Origin: Planctomycetota bacterium
GTDB lineage: Bacteria > Planctomycetota > UBA11346
DNA: 39,209 bases
NCBI GenBank assembly: GCA_028280785.1
Contig: JANQLF010000300.1
Location: 1-39,209, forward strand
Reading direction: 5' to 3'
Part shown: positions 8,924 to 18,170 of the stretch, in pieces
How positions within the stretch are numbered: position 1 is the first letter of the stretch
How the letters are laid out: every line of letters starts with the position of its first letter
Position numbers and translations under genes: made by a program
The notes under the pieces: generated by a model
What the model was told of the DNA's origin: nothing
The model's database searches: none
What the model saw: the letters and a program-made list of their open reading frames with translations, nothing else

Positions 8924-10018
8924 TTACTCAGAGTCTAATTTAATTAGCTTGCCAATTATTTGATCGCAAATGTTATGGGAATCTTTATTACATGAATTCG
9001 TAATACTCAAATAACACCGATTAGTTTTTGGTGCGACCCAAACATTTGCATACCACATGGTATTGGTGCCGGTGTGGCTCAGTGTCAATCCTTTTGCCCA
9101 GGTACGCTGTGCAATGACCCAGCCACCCGCATACGTTCCGCTTGGTGTCATTAATTTTTTAATAGTTTCATTTTTCAATAATTGTTGTTGGGAATCAGTA
9201 AGAAATATTCTCAAAAACTTTGCCCAATCGCCTACGCTACAATGCACCCTCCCAGCGGGGCCCAGTGCTTCTGCATTATCTGCATAATGAGCTTGCCATT
9301 GCTGGTTTTTCAGAACGTGTCCCAACGGCTGATCCCGTTTTTCTTTAGTTCCAGGTGGACCAAATCCACAATTGTTCATATTTAAAGGCTTGAACACATA
9401 ACGCTGCATGAGTTGCTCCCAATTTTCATCGCACACACGCTCCGCCATCACTCCCGCTGCCATATAAGATAAATTCGAATAGAGATAAGACTCCAATTTT
9501 TGTTGTGGACCAGCGCTTAGCGAGTCCTTTAAAATAGATATACGTCGCTGACGCAACGGCTTTTCTTGAAATGCCCACCAATTTTTTGCATTAGCAGGAA
9601 ATGCGCCTCGATGTGTCAGTAGCTGCCATAACGTAGTCTTGTGATAATCTGCATGAATGTGTGGCTTCAATTCAGGAATCACATCGACTAAAGTATCGTC
9701 CCATTTCATTTTACCTTTATCCACCAATACACCGATTAAAACCGCAGTCATAGCCTTAGTACATGAACCGATATGAAATCGATCACTTAGAGCAATTTTT
9801 TCAAGGCGCCCAATGCTTCGAACACCAGTACATCCAATCGACTTAACACCATTTTGATCAGTGACCGCGGCAATTAGACCGGGAAGCTGATGTTCCTTAA
9901 TAGATTCATCAAGAATTTGCTTGATCTGAGGAGATTGCTCAGCACCAAATACAAGCATTAAACTTAGCACCGCTAAACTACATGAGAGAAGGAACTTAAA
10001 CATGTGCGCATTGTGCAA
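8924..10018 (-). CDS. Secreted class C beta-lactamase-like serine hydrolase
   Basis: About 364 residues of the beta-lactamase/D-alanyl-D-alanine carboxypeptidase/esterase superfamily. The catalytic tetrad motif SCTK gives S85 and K88, YSN gives Y180, and LSHTGTNTMW supplies the KTG-equivalent HTG. An N-terminal signal peptide (MFKFLLSCSLAVLSLMLVFG, then AEQ) indicates export. I prefer the TTG start at 10018: AAAGGA lies six bases upstream, the signal peptide follows directly, and the ATG four codons later (10003) has no ribosome binding site. A still longer reading from a TTG at 10096 adds a non-signal-like segment. Such proteins may trim peptidoglycan or act as esterases; resistance should not be assumed. 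It ends five bases from the convergent AraC gene. Confidence 0.88.
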   Translation of the reverse strand: MHNAHMFKFLLSCSLAVLSLMLVFGAEQSPQIKQILDESIKEHQLPGLIAAVTDQNGVKSIGCTGVRSIGRLEKIALSDRFHIGSCTKAMTAVLIGVLVDKGKMKWDDTLVDVIPELKPHIHADYHKTTLWQLLTHRGAFPANAKNWWAFQEKPLRQRRISILKDSLSAGPQQKLESYLYSNLSYMAAGVMAERVCDENWEQLMQRYVFKPLNMNNCGFGPPGTKEKRDQPLGHVLKNQQWQAHYADNAEALGPAGRVHCSVGDWAKFLRIFLTDSQQQLLKNETIKKLMTPSGTYAGGWVIAQRTWAKGLTLSHTGTNTMWYANVWVAPKTNRCYLSITNSCNKDSHNICDQIIGKLIKLDSE

Positions 10019-10228
10019 AATCGTTCCTTTGTTCAAGTAACGAAATTCACTCAGGCCATAGTTAACATCATTGTATAAAAAATAGTTTTTTTTCAATAAA
10101 TTTCAATTTTTGTTTAGGTATTCATGAGGACACATCTTGTCTATTTTATCTAGTTTTTTTACAGTAAATATCAGCTTTGTTCTTGGTTCCTAAGGAGGCA
10201 AATCGTAAGATGGCTAACGTGATCCATC

Positions 10229-10678
10229 ATGAAATATCGAAGTCTATTAACTTATGCATTTCTGATGCTCGGCTGTGTTTTTCTATGCAGCTCATGCGCG
10301 GCACGTGTGGTCAAGAATTCAGTAACAACCTATCAACCGATGTACCAAGCACAGTGGTCTGATACAAACACTTATTCAATTGATGAAACGAGAGGCACTA
10401 AGATAAACAATATAGGCCTTGGACGACAGTATAATCATCAATTCCATCAAGGTCACTATTGGGGTGGCGGCGCAACCTTCATTAAACGCTTAGAAAAAAT
10501 TCCAAACAAAGGAGTTGTCAGCAACCTCACCATGGGTGGATTTGCAAGCGGTGGCATCCGCGCAGGGAATATATCCGCACAATTCACAGCAAGCGGGAAT
10601 CAAGACGAATACACTATTTCCGCCACAATTTCTCTAAACATAGGAATGGGTGTTAAAACCTTTTTCAAACGTTACTAA
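10229..10678 (+). CDS. Small exported, probable lipoprotein of unknown function
   Basis: A 149-residue protein not recognised as a known family. It begins with a signal peptide ending at LCSSCAARV, an imperfect lipobox with candidate lipidated C23. The remainder is Gly/Ser/Thr-rich with alternating hydrophobic residues (VVSNLTMGGFASGGIRAG; EYTISATISLNIGMG), suggesting beta strands such as an outer-membrane or beta-sandwich fold. An in-frame TGA at 10220 makes the ATG at 10229 the only start, yet the strong AAGGAGG at 10192-10198 lies 30 bases away and fits a different frame better. It shares the tetranucleotide CTAA as stop signals with the convergent TIM-barrel gene. Confidence 0.7.
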   Translation: MKYRSLLTYAFLMLGCVFLCSSCAARVVKNSVTTYQPMYQAQWSDTNTYSIDETRGTKINNIGLGRQYNHQFHQGHYWGGGATFIKRLEKIPNKGVVSNLTMGGFASGGIRAGNISAQFTASGNQDEYTISATISLNIGMGVKTFFKRY

Positions 10679-11610
10679 ACACTTGGGTTAGGTACAAAAT
10701 TACCACCACGGCTTTGTTTTAAATAGTTCAAAGCATGGACTTGGCCAGTCATCTCTAATTCATCACGATAAATTGGATCATGCCACCCTTCGATATCGAT
10801 ACTGCCCTTAAATCCACCGCGACGGAGCTCGGTAATGATATCCGTCCAATTACTATCTCCAAATCCAGGAGTTCGATGCTCAACAAATGACGGCGCTAAT
10901 TGTATCGGTAAATCCGTATTTGGATCGGCGTGCACCGAGCTGTGAATACCATATTTTTTAATGACGTCCCAATGAATAGTCGCGTCCTTACCATGCACAT
11001 GAAAAACGCGGCCAACCCACTCTTTTAATTGCGGCAGTGGATCGATAAGCGAAACCATTTGATGGCAGGGCTCCCATTCAAGACCCATATTGTCATTTTT
11101 CACTGCATCGAACATTAATTCCCAAGCCAATGGATTATGCGCAATATTCCAGTCACCCTCATACCAGGTGCCACCCATATCACAGTTTTCAAATGCAAGT
11201 CGCACACCTTTTCCACCAGCCTGATCTGCCAATGGCTTAAATACCTCTTTAAATTGTGGGATACTTTCATGAATCGGTTTGCCACGCACACGCCCTGTAA
11301 AGCCAGCAACGATATCAGTCTCAAATAGATCAGCCGCATCGATTAAACGTGCCCAATCCGCTCGCGTTTCTAAATCTATCTCTTCGTTCTCTAGCGGATT
11401 GCCAAATATTCCCAAACTAGAGATAACAGCACCTGATTCCGCCAAGACTGGTTTCAATTCATCTGCCAATTGTTGCAAATCACAATCACCAATTCGCTGC
11501 CAGAATGTCAGCGAATACGATTCAAATCCATGTTCCTGAATTTGTTTAATGTAAGACGGCGCTTTAGCACCACAGCCAACAAGCGTACCTATGCGAATGT
11601 CATTACTCAT
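10675..11610 (-). CDS. Sugar phosphate isomerase/epimerase, xylose-isomerase-like TIM barrel
   Basis: A 311-residue TIM-barrel protein of the AP-endonuclease-2 family. Strand-end motifs with likely metal ligands are VRLAFENCDMGGTW, MGLEWEPCHQM, VFHVHGKDA and GSIDIEGWHDP. It is larger than the other two barrel genes in the window and diverges from them, so they are not recent copies. GGGAG sits five bases before the ATG. It appears to be transcribed alone, and its 3' end overlaps the lipoprotein gene by four bases. The role in sugar conversion is inferred from family and surroundings; substrate unknown. Confidence 0.87.
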   Translation of the reverse strand: MSNDIRIGTLVGCGAKAPSYIKQIQEHGFESYSLTFWQRIGDCDLQQLADELKPVLAESGAVISSLGIFGNPLENEEIDLETRADWARLIDAADLFETDIVAGFTGRVRGKPIHESIPQFKEVFKPLADQAGGKGVRLAFENCDMGGTWYEGDWNIAHNPLAWELMFDAVKNDNMGLEWEPCHQMVSLIDPLPQLKEWVGRVFHVHGKDATIHWDVIKKYGIHSSVHADPNTDLPIQLAPSFVEHRTPGFGDSNWTDIITELRRGGFKGSIDIEGWHDPIYRDELEMTGQVHALNYLKQSRGGNFVPNPSV

Positions 11611-11786
11611 TTACATCTCCCAAGTCAGGTATTCTATACAAGAGCCTCTCAACTGAATATAACAAATTTCTCTGCTGCTACGCTCAGACTATCAGATTCC
11701 TACACTGAAAGGAAACTGCTCCAAATACCATTGACGCTACCAGCACCTTCGTTATTCCATAAGTAAACATTCCTCAAGGAGCAATT

Positions 11787-12071
11787 ATGAAATTCATACT
11801 TACACTTATTCTCTTACTCTGTGTTTCTACCGCTGCATTTGCCGCTGAAACAGGCATCAAGTCACCTGAGAAAGTGGTTATTCTGTATCAAAATAAAACC
11901 AGCCATCTCCTTGCTGGAGATAGCGATCTCGCAGGTGGTAAAAAAGGAGAGATACTTCCTCATTTACTTAAGAATGGTTGGTCGATCAAAGAAATCGCAT
12001 GCACCGGTGCTGCGGCTGCATCTGGCATGCCGGATCAGGTTGTCGCTATTATAGTTTTGAAGAAAAAATAA
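11787..12071 (+). CDS. Small exported protein of unknown function
   Basis: A 94-residue protein with a clear signal peptide (MKFILTLILLLCVSTAAFA, cleavage probably before AETG) and a good AAGGAG seven bases before the ATG. The mature part of about 75 residues ends in a basic KKK. The segment GWSIKEIACTGAAAASG resembles small bacterial proteins with a pattern of strand, glycine turn and strand, but I do not recognise the family. It ends five bases from the convergent thioesterase. Export looks solid; function is unknown. Confidence 0.75.
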   Translation: MKFILTLILLLCVSTAAFAAETGIKSPEKVVILYQNKTSHLLAGDSDLAGGKKGEILPHLLKNGWSIKEIACTGAAAASGMPDQVVAIIVLKKK

Positions 12072-12076
12072 ACTGA

Positions 12077-12436
12077 TTAATCAAGCTTAATAGGCTCTTT
12101 CAGACCATCATCACTCACATTGACAAAAGTGATGTTGGTCTGAAATAATATCTTATCTTTTTGGCCTGCGCCTTTTTCACCGTAGACCTCAACGGCGTAC
12201 TCAACTGACGTCGTACCAACACGCTTTTGATTAACTGCAAATCGAAGTATCTCGCCATGATGCACAGCATGCTTAAACACAACATTATCCAAACCGATGG
12301 TGACAAATTTATTACCAGGAAAATCTAAGTTAACAGTGATATAAGCAAACTCGTCAATCCATTTGAGCATATAACCCCCAAACAAGGTGCCATGATCATT
12401 GAGGAATTCCGGATAAACGAGCTTTCTATGGTCCAT
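12077..12436 (-). CDS. Hotdog-fold acyl-CoA thioesterase (YciA/BACH-like)
   Basis: A 119-residue single hotdog domain. The hallmark of the acyl-CoA thioesterase subgroup is visible: LVYPEFLNDHGTLFGGYMLK followed by WIDEFA, where the N, HG..GG and D match the catalytic/binding helix region. It hydrolyses acyl-CoA thioesters in the cytoplasm. It is short at the C-terminus compared with 130-160-residue homologues. No other start is possible in frame before an upstream stop, and no clear ribosome binding site precedes the ATG. It lies 59 bp downstream of the DUF4139 pair on the same strand and could be cotranscribed. Confidence 0.85.
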   Translation of the reverse strand: MDHRKLVYPEFLNDHGTLFGGYMLKWIDEFAYITVNLDFPGNKFVTIGLDNVVFKHAVHHGEILRFAVNQKRVGTTSVEYAVEVYGEKGAGQKDKILFQTNITFVNVSDDGLKEPIKLD

Positions 12437-12495
12437 GCCAACATTGTGCCCAACAACATAGTACTTTGCAAGGCGTTAATGCATCAGGAAGCCGC

Positions 12496-14034
12496 CTAGG
12501 CCTCTTGTACTGATTTCTTCTTTTTAATAGTGTGCGCTAATTTTATAGATTCTGTCTTATTGCCTTTAATCAGCACATCCCATTTAACGAAACCATTCTC
12601 ATCAGGCTTTTGTCCACCACTCGTTTCTTTGAAATCCTGAACTATCTGAACCTGTTCAACTTCAGAGATAGGTATGCGCTCTTGTAAAATGATCTTTTTA
12701 TCGGTTCCACCCATATTACTGAGCAATATGCTCACGTGTTTTTCTATTTCTTCCCACGATGACAACATGCCTGCCTTTGGTCTATTTTCCGTGCTGCGGC
12801 GTTGAATGCGAATATTAGATTCTGGCCCCCATCCCAATTCAAAGACTTCCCCTGCCGAAATATAGTCTATCGACGTGCGACCGACCTTCCCGCTATTGCG
12901 AATTAAATCGACAGGTCCGGCCAATAACGGGATTGACGAAGCATTGGATTGCTTGGTTTTGGTAATCGCCGCCAGCTGCAACTCTGGCATACACACTATC
13001 GACTCCTCACAGGATGTTTCAAACGAGTCAATGATAGTAATGAATGAGCGGCCATCACTGGGGACCGTACTCAAGGTTGAAGCACTTAAATTGACTACTT
13101 CACCACCATCGTCGACGCCAGGCATTTCTTCAGTCGCTTTACTGCCTAAACCCATGCTTTGAATTGCTTGTTCACGCATTTCCACAACAACACGGTCTTC
13201 TTTTTTCTTCACGCGCAATAAATCTTCACTGAGTTCAGGTGGCTTCACGCCTAAAGAAGCTCGCTGGGTTGAAAAATGTAGCTGGACACTGTTCCAATCT
13301 TCACCAGTGCATTGCCAGACACAGCCCTGTATGTCCATTTGTAATGTGCCATCCTCTAGCAAGGTAGCCGTGTGGCATGGACGCCAACACGCATTCGGTG
13401 TAATATAATCAATATCAAATTGATAATCACCTTCTTCAGCAACATTGACATCGATATGTACGTTGAATAAAAATTTGAACGTACTTAGCTCCTGTGCATC
13501 CATTTTATAGGTTAAATCTTCAAGTTCTTTTGCTTGGTCTAATATTGTCTTCTTCAATACATTATATTCTTCAATGAGTTTTTTACTATTTTCATCTATT
13601 TGTGTAAAATTTGCAGACCAGTGTTGATTATCTGATTTGTTAAATGATACGTCCTCAAGTATTTCTCTGAGTGTGTGCTCTTCCAAGGAGGACAATACCG
13701 TAAGCCGCTCTTTTATATATTTTGCTGATCGTTTGTTACGATTCAAAAGACGAGTCTTCTCCTTATGCTCTCGCTCTAGTACTAAATAATCCTCCTCAGG
13801 CAGTTCATCGACACTTTGACGCTCACGATGAATAGACGACGATACAATCTTTACCTGTTCACTGTTCACCTTCACCAATAAAGTTTTATCACAGGCAGCA
13901 TGGGCAATACCGCTGACGCATAAACGTTGAACACCAGCACTGAGATGCACTGAATTGTGTCGGTGCACCTTAGCCCGGTCCTCCATTAAATACACGTCTT
14001 TAACTGGTACATCAATATCGATTAAATCAGCCAT
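12496..14034 (-). CDS. DUF4139 (MuiA-like) domain protein, second gene of a tandem pair
   Basis: A 512-residue protein with the DUF4140-like N-terminal strand region (VKDVYLMEDRAKVHRH), a central coiled coil (about 90-190) and a C-terminal DUF4139 beta domain containing the family signature WRPCHTATL and TGEDWNSVQLHFSTQRASLG. The family is often labelled mucoidy-inhibitor A, but its biochemical role is not established. No signal peptide is seen. It is coupled to the upstream paralogue by a TAATG stop/start overlap, with GGAGG 8-10 bases before the ATG. The two proteins differ strongly in sequence yet share order of elements, so they probably form a heteromeric complex (inference). Confidence 0.85.
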   Translation of the reverse strand: MADLIDIDVPVKDVYLMEDRAKVHRHNSVHLSAGVQRLCVSGIAHAACDKTLLVKVNSEQVKIVSSSIHRERQSVDELPEEDYLVLEREHKEKTRLLNRNKRSAKYIKERLTVLSSLEEHTLREILEDVSFNKSDNQHWSANFTQIDENSKKLIEEYNVLKKTILDQAKELEDLTYKMDAQELSTFKFLFNVHIDVNVAEEGDYQFDIDYITPNACWRPCHTATLLEDGTLQMDIQGCVWQCTGEDWNSVQLHFSTQRASLGVKPPELSEDLLRVKKKEDRVVVEMREQAIQSMGLGSKATEEMPGVDDGGEVVNLSASTLSTVPSDGRSFITIIDSFETSCEESIVCMPELQLAAITKTKQSNASSIPLLAGPVDLIRNSGKVGRTSIDYISAGEVFELGWGPESNIRIQRRSTENRPKAGMLSSWEEIEKHVSILLSNMGGTDKKIILQERIPISEVEQVQIVQDFKETSGGQKPDENGFVKWDVLIKGNKTESIKLAHTIKKKKSVQEA

Positions 14035-16199
14035 TAACCTTCCCTCCTATTGCCACCAACAATTTCATTTTTACTACTCATTTCGATCTGATAGCTCAAC
14101 GAGGCACTGCCTTTTTCATGGGCGTCTACATGCAAGGTCCAGTGATGACGACCACGTGCCTTTTTCAGATCTTTGTCCGCTGACTTCCATTCAGGATTAA
14201 CCATGGTTACTTTTACTTCTGCCTGTTCTTCTTTTTCACCAGTTATCGGTATACGCTCTCGCACTTCAATTTTAATGCGATGATCTAAATTATTCTGTAC
14301 GTCAATTTGCACATTGTGCTTGAGCGATAGGTGACCTGATAAGAGACCCGAACTAGCTTCGGTATAATCTGTATTGCGCGCTACTTTAATACCATTTTCC
14401 ACACCAAGCCCAATATCCAAATCACCACCAGAAGCAATCAAGTCTAATTTACTAGTAATGAAAAATTCATCGTTTTTATACAGGTCCAGTGGACCAGGTA
14501 ATAACGGATTAATGAATGGGTTCTTTAAATGAGCCATGCGAAAAACTTCCTGGCCCTCACGCGGCACGGCAACATAATAAACCGACATCGGAACAACCTG
14601 ATCAGTCACGGCTACTGTACTAAATTTTGCATCTGACTTTAGATTAATCCGGTGTTCGCACGCATAGGCATAATCAAAGCTATCACTTTCCCCAACCGTC
14701 ACATAACTTTTAGGAAAGCGTGGTACATAGCGATCCATGGCCATATCTAAAGCAGCTAACTCGACTTCGGAACAATCATAATCAAAGCGTGACGTACGCA
14801 CCTGTAAGCTGCCGCGTTTATCGCTAAATAAATTTGGCATATATAAATTATTAAAATTCAAAAATCTATTTTGAATAAGTTCGAAGCTAGGTATCGGTTC
14901 TGGTGCAGGTGGAGGGCTCAATAGCATAGCAGGCGTATCGAGTGATGCATCACCATAATCAACTGTTTGTAAATCTGCATCAGAGATCGATCGAGATCTA
15001 GACTTTTTCAATGGAGCAGCAATTTTTCGCGATGTGCGCCTTGCCTTTGCAAATTCATCAAGATCGTAAGCTGGTGCTGCAGAAGCCGATAATTCACCCA
15101 AATCCATTGATTCGCTAATATCATCCAGCATTGCATCAATTACAGGTTCTTCAGCGGCATAAGCTCCCCCTGCTGGTGCTGGAACACCTCGGCCCTCAAG
15201 CAAATCTCCAAAATAAGCAGTTTCTTCTGCACCATATCCACCTGCAGCTAAAATTTGATAGGATGCCTGAAATTGATCATAGTCTAAAAATAACTCCTCC
15301 GTTCCCTGTGGCGGTTCGCGATAACCTGGTTTAGGAGGCAGCCGCACAGGCTTACCAATGCGCAAACTCTGCATTTCCGGTAACTCACACCACTGTTGCA
15401 AATGCGCAGTTGATAAACTTAATTTTACATCGTCCCAATCTTCACCGCTGTTTTGCACAATAAGTGCGCGCATTTCTAAACGCGCCTGCTCATCGTTTTG
15501 CACATGTAACGAATAGGCCGGGCACCACGCTGCCGCATGAACCTGGTATTCTACATGAATAATTAGTTTGGTAATTTCAGATTCACAGTTACGCAGACGA
15601 ACGGCTACCATCTTTTTCAGATGCTGCATGACCTTATCTCTATGAATATTCGCCACATTGTTTACCGAGTCTTCTAATGCCTCGCGTTCACGTTTAAGAA
15701 TAATGGTTTCATCCACTATGGCTAAATACGATTTTAATAAACTTTCTCTACGCACATCTAGAAATTCGAATAATTCCAAACGCGCATCCTGTGGTGATTC
15801 AGTATAATGCTCAATGGTTTCTATTTTAGGTCGACGCGGCATGGACAGCGCATCTATTTTTTTAATCGACTCCATTATCTGCTTCGATTGTTCTTGCATT
15901 GATGAAATACGTTCATTGAGTTCTTTGATTTGCTGGTGTTTTTGTTGGTCACCTTCAAGTTCTTCTACGGCTTCTATATGCTGCAAAGAAACTTTACTAC
16001 CACTCGCAACAGGGATCGCTGTTGCTTCGCCTTCGGCAGAACACCACACTTTCAGCGACTGATCTTGCAAGGTTAATGGCAAAGAGCCTATAAAGACCTC
16101 TTCTGGAAAAGCCGTGTCGTTCTTTTCTAAAATGGCAGTGCGTTCAACAATGGCACCACTGCGATAAATTTGCACTGATTCAATAGCTGATGATAACAT
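14034..16199 (-). CDS. DUF4139 (MuiA-like) domain protein with long linker, first gene of a tandem pair
   Basis: About 721 residues. The N-terminus has the DUF4140 pattern IESVQIYRSGAIVERTAIL; a coiled coil follows (ELNERISSMQEQSKQIMESI), then DUF4139 with WCPAYSLHV and NSGEDWDDVKLSLSTAHLQ. Unlike its partner it carries a long low-complexity insert of roughly 150 residues, rich in Ala, acidic and then Arg/Ser residues (AARRTSRKIAAPLKKSRSRS-like), before the last beta domain. The ATG at 16199 is preferred because GGAG lies seven bases upstream; an in-frame GTG at 16244 would add 15 residues not typical of the family. It overlaps the next gene by one base. Confidence 0.85.
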   Translation of the reverse strand: MLSSAIESVQIYRSGAIVERTAILEKNDTAFPEEVFIGSLPLTLQDQSLKVWCSAEGEATAIPVASGSKVSLQHIEAVEELEGDQQKHQQIKELNERISSMQEQSKQIMESIKKIDALSMPRRPKIETIEHYTESPQDARLELFEFLDVRRESLLKSYLAIVDETIILKREREALEDSVNNVANIHRDKVMQHLKKMVAVRLRNCESEITKLIIHVEYQVHAAAWCPAYSLHVQNDEQARLEMRALIVQNSGEDWDDVKLSLSTAHLQQWCELPEMQSLRIGKPVRLPPKPGYREPPQGTEELFLDYDQFQASYQILAAGGYGAEETAYFGDLLEGRGVPAPAGGAYAAEEPVIDAMLDDISESMDLGELSASAAPAYDLDEFAKARRTSRKIAAPLKKSRSRSISDADLQTVDYGDASLDTPAMLLSPPPAPEPIPSFELIQNRFLNFNNLYMPNLFSDKRGSLQVRTSRFDYDCSEVELAALDMAMDRYVPRFPKSYVTVGESDSFDYAYACEHRINLKSDAKFSTVAVTDQVVPMSVYYVAVPREGQEVFRMAHLKNPFINPLLPGPLDLYKNDEFFITSKLDLIASGGDLDIGLGVENGIKVARNTDYTEASSGLLSGHLSLKHNVQIDVQNNLDHRIKIEVRERIPITGEKEEQAEVKVTMVNPEWKSADKDLKKARGRHHWTLHVDAHEKGSASLSYQIEMSSKNEIVGGNRREG

Positions 16200-16344
16200 A
16201 TTGTGCTCCAACTTTTCTCCAAACTCATGAGGAGAAGAGGTCACGTATCAGCTTAAGTCCTTAGAGGCTGGATCCTAGCCCTGCTTGCTTGTTTCGATTG
16301 TTTTGTACCACAAGTGTGGCACCCATATTAGTAACAGTACTTGA

Positions 16345-17127
16345 TCAAAACGAGCAAACATCCTTTAATGAAGTAATCTTTTTGCGAATCGTACGTCCAT
16401 CAATACGTTCGATATCTGATTTCGAATGGTATCCATCTGCCATGTCGCTGCGATAATAGGTTACTTGAATAGTACCCGGCATAGTTGGTTTAAATGGTTT
16501 AAAGGTTTTACAATTTTTCACAGCCCGTTCCGCTGTTTCTCGTACAACCGCATGTGCTTTCGTAAGTGGCAGACATTTTGCCTTATTGCGGCCAACACCC
16601 CATTTTACTACCGCGCATTCGACTTCACCTAAGGTTTCTTTAGCTTCACGTGCAGTGGCTTCGTCACCTTGAACCATGATTACTGGCACATCAAATTGTC
16701 CGGCCCAGGCAGCTTCGATGCCTATTTCGCCCATCTCCACATCGTTGAGGCGATATTCAAACCACGCAGCGCTGCTCATAGTGTGGTCTAAAAATCCATC
16801 GACGGTCCCAGCCTTAGCGTGGTGACCGAATAATATAACACCATCAAAGGTTTCATCTAAGGATGGCATCATCATGCCTTTGCCTGGAATTTCATAGACA
16901 GCGCGTTGGTCCATGTCACCCATGCGCACTTGTCCACCACCACCATGAGTATCAGCAACCACCACCTCGGTCGCACCAGCATTAAAACAAGCATCGACAA
17001 CGACATTAATGTCTTGCATCATTAATTGACAACCGTGGGCATAATCACTAGCAAATTCACTTTTCACTTCTTCCATACGGCGAATGCCTGAAATGCCTTC
17101 CATATCTGCAAGTATATAAATTTTCAT
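16345..17127 (-). CDS. dppA: M55-family D-aminopeptidase (DppA-like)
   Basis: A 260-residue zinc peptidase of family M55. Metal ligands known from Bacillus subtilis DppA (D8, E10, H60, H104, E133) find counterparts at D8 and E10 (ILADMEG), H61 (VADTHGGGG), H103 (FGHHAKAG) and E134 (VEMGEIG). DFLDHTMSS-like sequence follows the expected active-site region. The family cleaves N-terminal D-amino acids from peptides. The ATG at 17127 has AAGGA seven bases upstream; the longer in-frame reading runs back into the GntR gene and is unlikely. It is the last gene of an operon with a GntR-type regulator, a TIM barrel and an oxidoreductase, ten bases after the regulator, an unusual setting for a peptidase. 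Confidence 0.92.
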   Translation of the reverse strand: MKIYILADMEGISGIRRMEEVKSEFASDYAHGCQLMMQDINVVVDACFNAGATEVVVADTHGGGGQVRMGDMDQRAVYEIPGKGMMMPSLDETFDGVILFGHHAKAGTVDGFLDHTMSSAAWFEYRLNDVEMGEIGIEAAWAGQFDVPVIMVQGDEATAREAKETLGEVECAVVKWGVGRNKAKCLPLTKAHAVVRETAERAVKNCKTFKPFKPTMPGTIQVTYYRSDMADGYHSKSDIERIDGRTIRKKITSLKDVCSF

Positions 17128-17137
17128 AGTAGTGTCC

Positions 17138-18166
17138 TTAATCTCCGAGCAGGAATTGCTCAGATCCTTTGATAGTAAAGGGAATAAACGTATTGCAGGC
17201 ATTGCCTTCAATCGCTGCTTGCATAATCACTTCACCCATTTTTGGATAATCTTGAGTAATAGTTAAGGCAGCCGGACGATGACCCCGAGCAATACTATCG
17301 TTGTCACAATCAGCGTAGAAGAAGTTTTGGCCGCGATGCAGACCCTTACGTTTAGCAAAGTCTAAAATCATCGGTTCGTAAATTGCCGACGAAGAAACGA
17401 TCACTGTGGTTTTTTCAAGATCAACATTTAAATCCATCAATTGATCCACGGCATCATCAGCTTGATAATCAATCAGGCTTTCCTGATAGCTACGTCTATG
17501 TTTCTGACACGCTTCACGAAATCCCTCTACGCGCTCTTGTGCCACAAAATTATCTGGGTGTGCACCAATATATAATAAATCAACGTCCTCGTCAAAATGC
17601 TCAATGAAATATTCAGTTACGGCTTGAATTGCTTGGGCATGATTGGTTGAAGCATACGGCAACGACTGCGGATAACGATTCGTCACATAGACTGAAGACT
17701 TATAAGGCTCGAGTGCCGCCATCGTTTTCACACCAGGCTGCACCCAAATCACATTATCATAGGCGTTAATCTGCTCCAAATCACCAAGCATGAATTCTTC
17801 ATCTTGAAAAACTACATCGGCTTTCTCATGGGCAGTTAAAATCATTGACGCCAGCATGCGCTGTACGTCATTAGGCATACCATTGTGGCGGGCCATCGAA
17901 TCAGCACTCAAACGCGATACTACGGCAATGCGCTTGCGTTGCTGTGGCAGATTCGCAACCACAGTACCACCACGTTTTGCTGAAACTAAAATGCCGTTGC
18001 GAATTAAATCATTGAGCGCTTTATCAAGCGTGGTCCGGGTAACGCTGAATTGTTTTATTAATTCACTGCGCACTGGCAGGCGATCACCAGCCTGCAGCAC
18101 ACCGTCTTCGATCTGCTGCAGGATCTGATCGCGAATTTTTTGGTACTTGGGTAATTTACCAACCAT
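17138..18166 (-). CDS. GntR-type regulator with LacI-like sugar-binding domain (AraR-like architecture)
   Basis: A 342-residue transcription factor: an N-terminal GntR winged helix (KLPKYQKIRDQILQQIEDGV; LPVRSELIKQFSVTRTTLDK, residues 4-75) joined to a periplasmic-binding-protein-like effector domain (IAVVSRLSADSMARHNG onward) as in LacI/GalR proteins. This hybrid order is known from AraR-like regulators. It is embedded in the operon, four bases after the TIM-barrel gene, without its own ribosome binding site, so translation is probably coupled. A perfect 20-bp palindrome in front of the operon is its likely operator. Confidence 0.9.
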   Translation of the reverse strand: MVGKLPKYQKIRDQILQQIEDGVLQAGDRLPVRSELIKQFSVTRTTLDKALNDLIRNGILVSAKRGGTVVANLPQQRKRIAVVSRLSADSMARHNGMPNDVQRMLASMILTAHEKADVVFQDEEFMLGDLEQINAYDNVIWVQPGVKTMAALEPYKSSVYVTNRYPQSLPYASTNHAQAIQAVTEYFIEHFDEDVDLLYIGAHPDNFVAQERVEGFREACQKHRRSYQESLIDYQADDAVDQLMDLNVDLEKTTVIVSSSAIYEPMILDFAKRKGLHRGQNFFYADCDNDSIARGHRPAALTITQDYPKMGEVIMQAAIEGNACNTFIPFTIKGSEQFLLGD

Positions 18167-18170
18167 GTTA

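Noticed and set aside
8924-10018. Annotation as an antibiotic-resistance beta-lactamase
   Set aside because: The SxxK/YxN/HTG fold is shared by many esterases and peptidases; nothing in the sequence or neighbours indicates resistance.
10177-10362. 61-residue frame overlapping the lipoprotein gene
   Set aside because: No recognisable protein features. The lipoprotein frame with its signal peptide is the real gene; only the possible leader role is kept as a finding.
16306-16323. GTACCACA/TGTGGCAC hairpin between the M55 gene and the DUF4139 pair
   Set aside because: An 8-bp stem with one wobble pair but no U-run on either strand; it could be an operator or mRNA structure, but nothing decides it.
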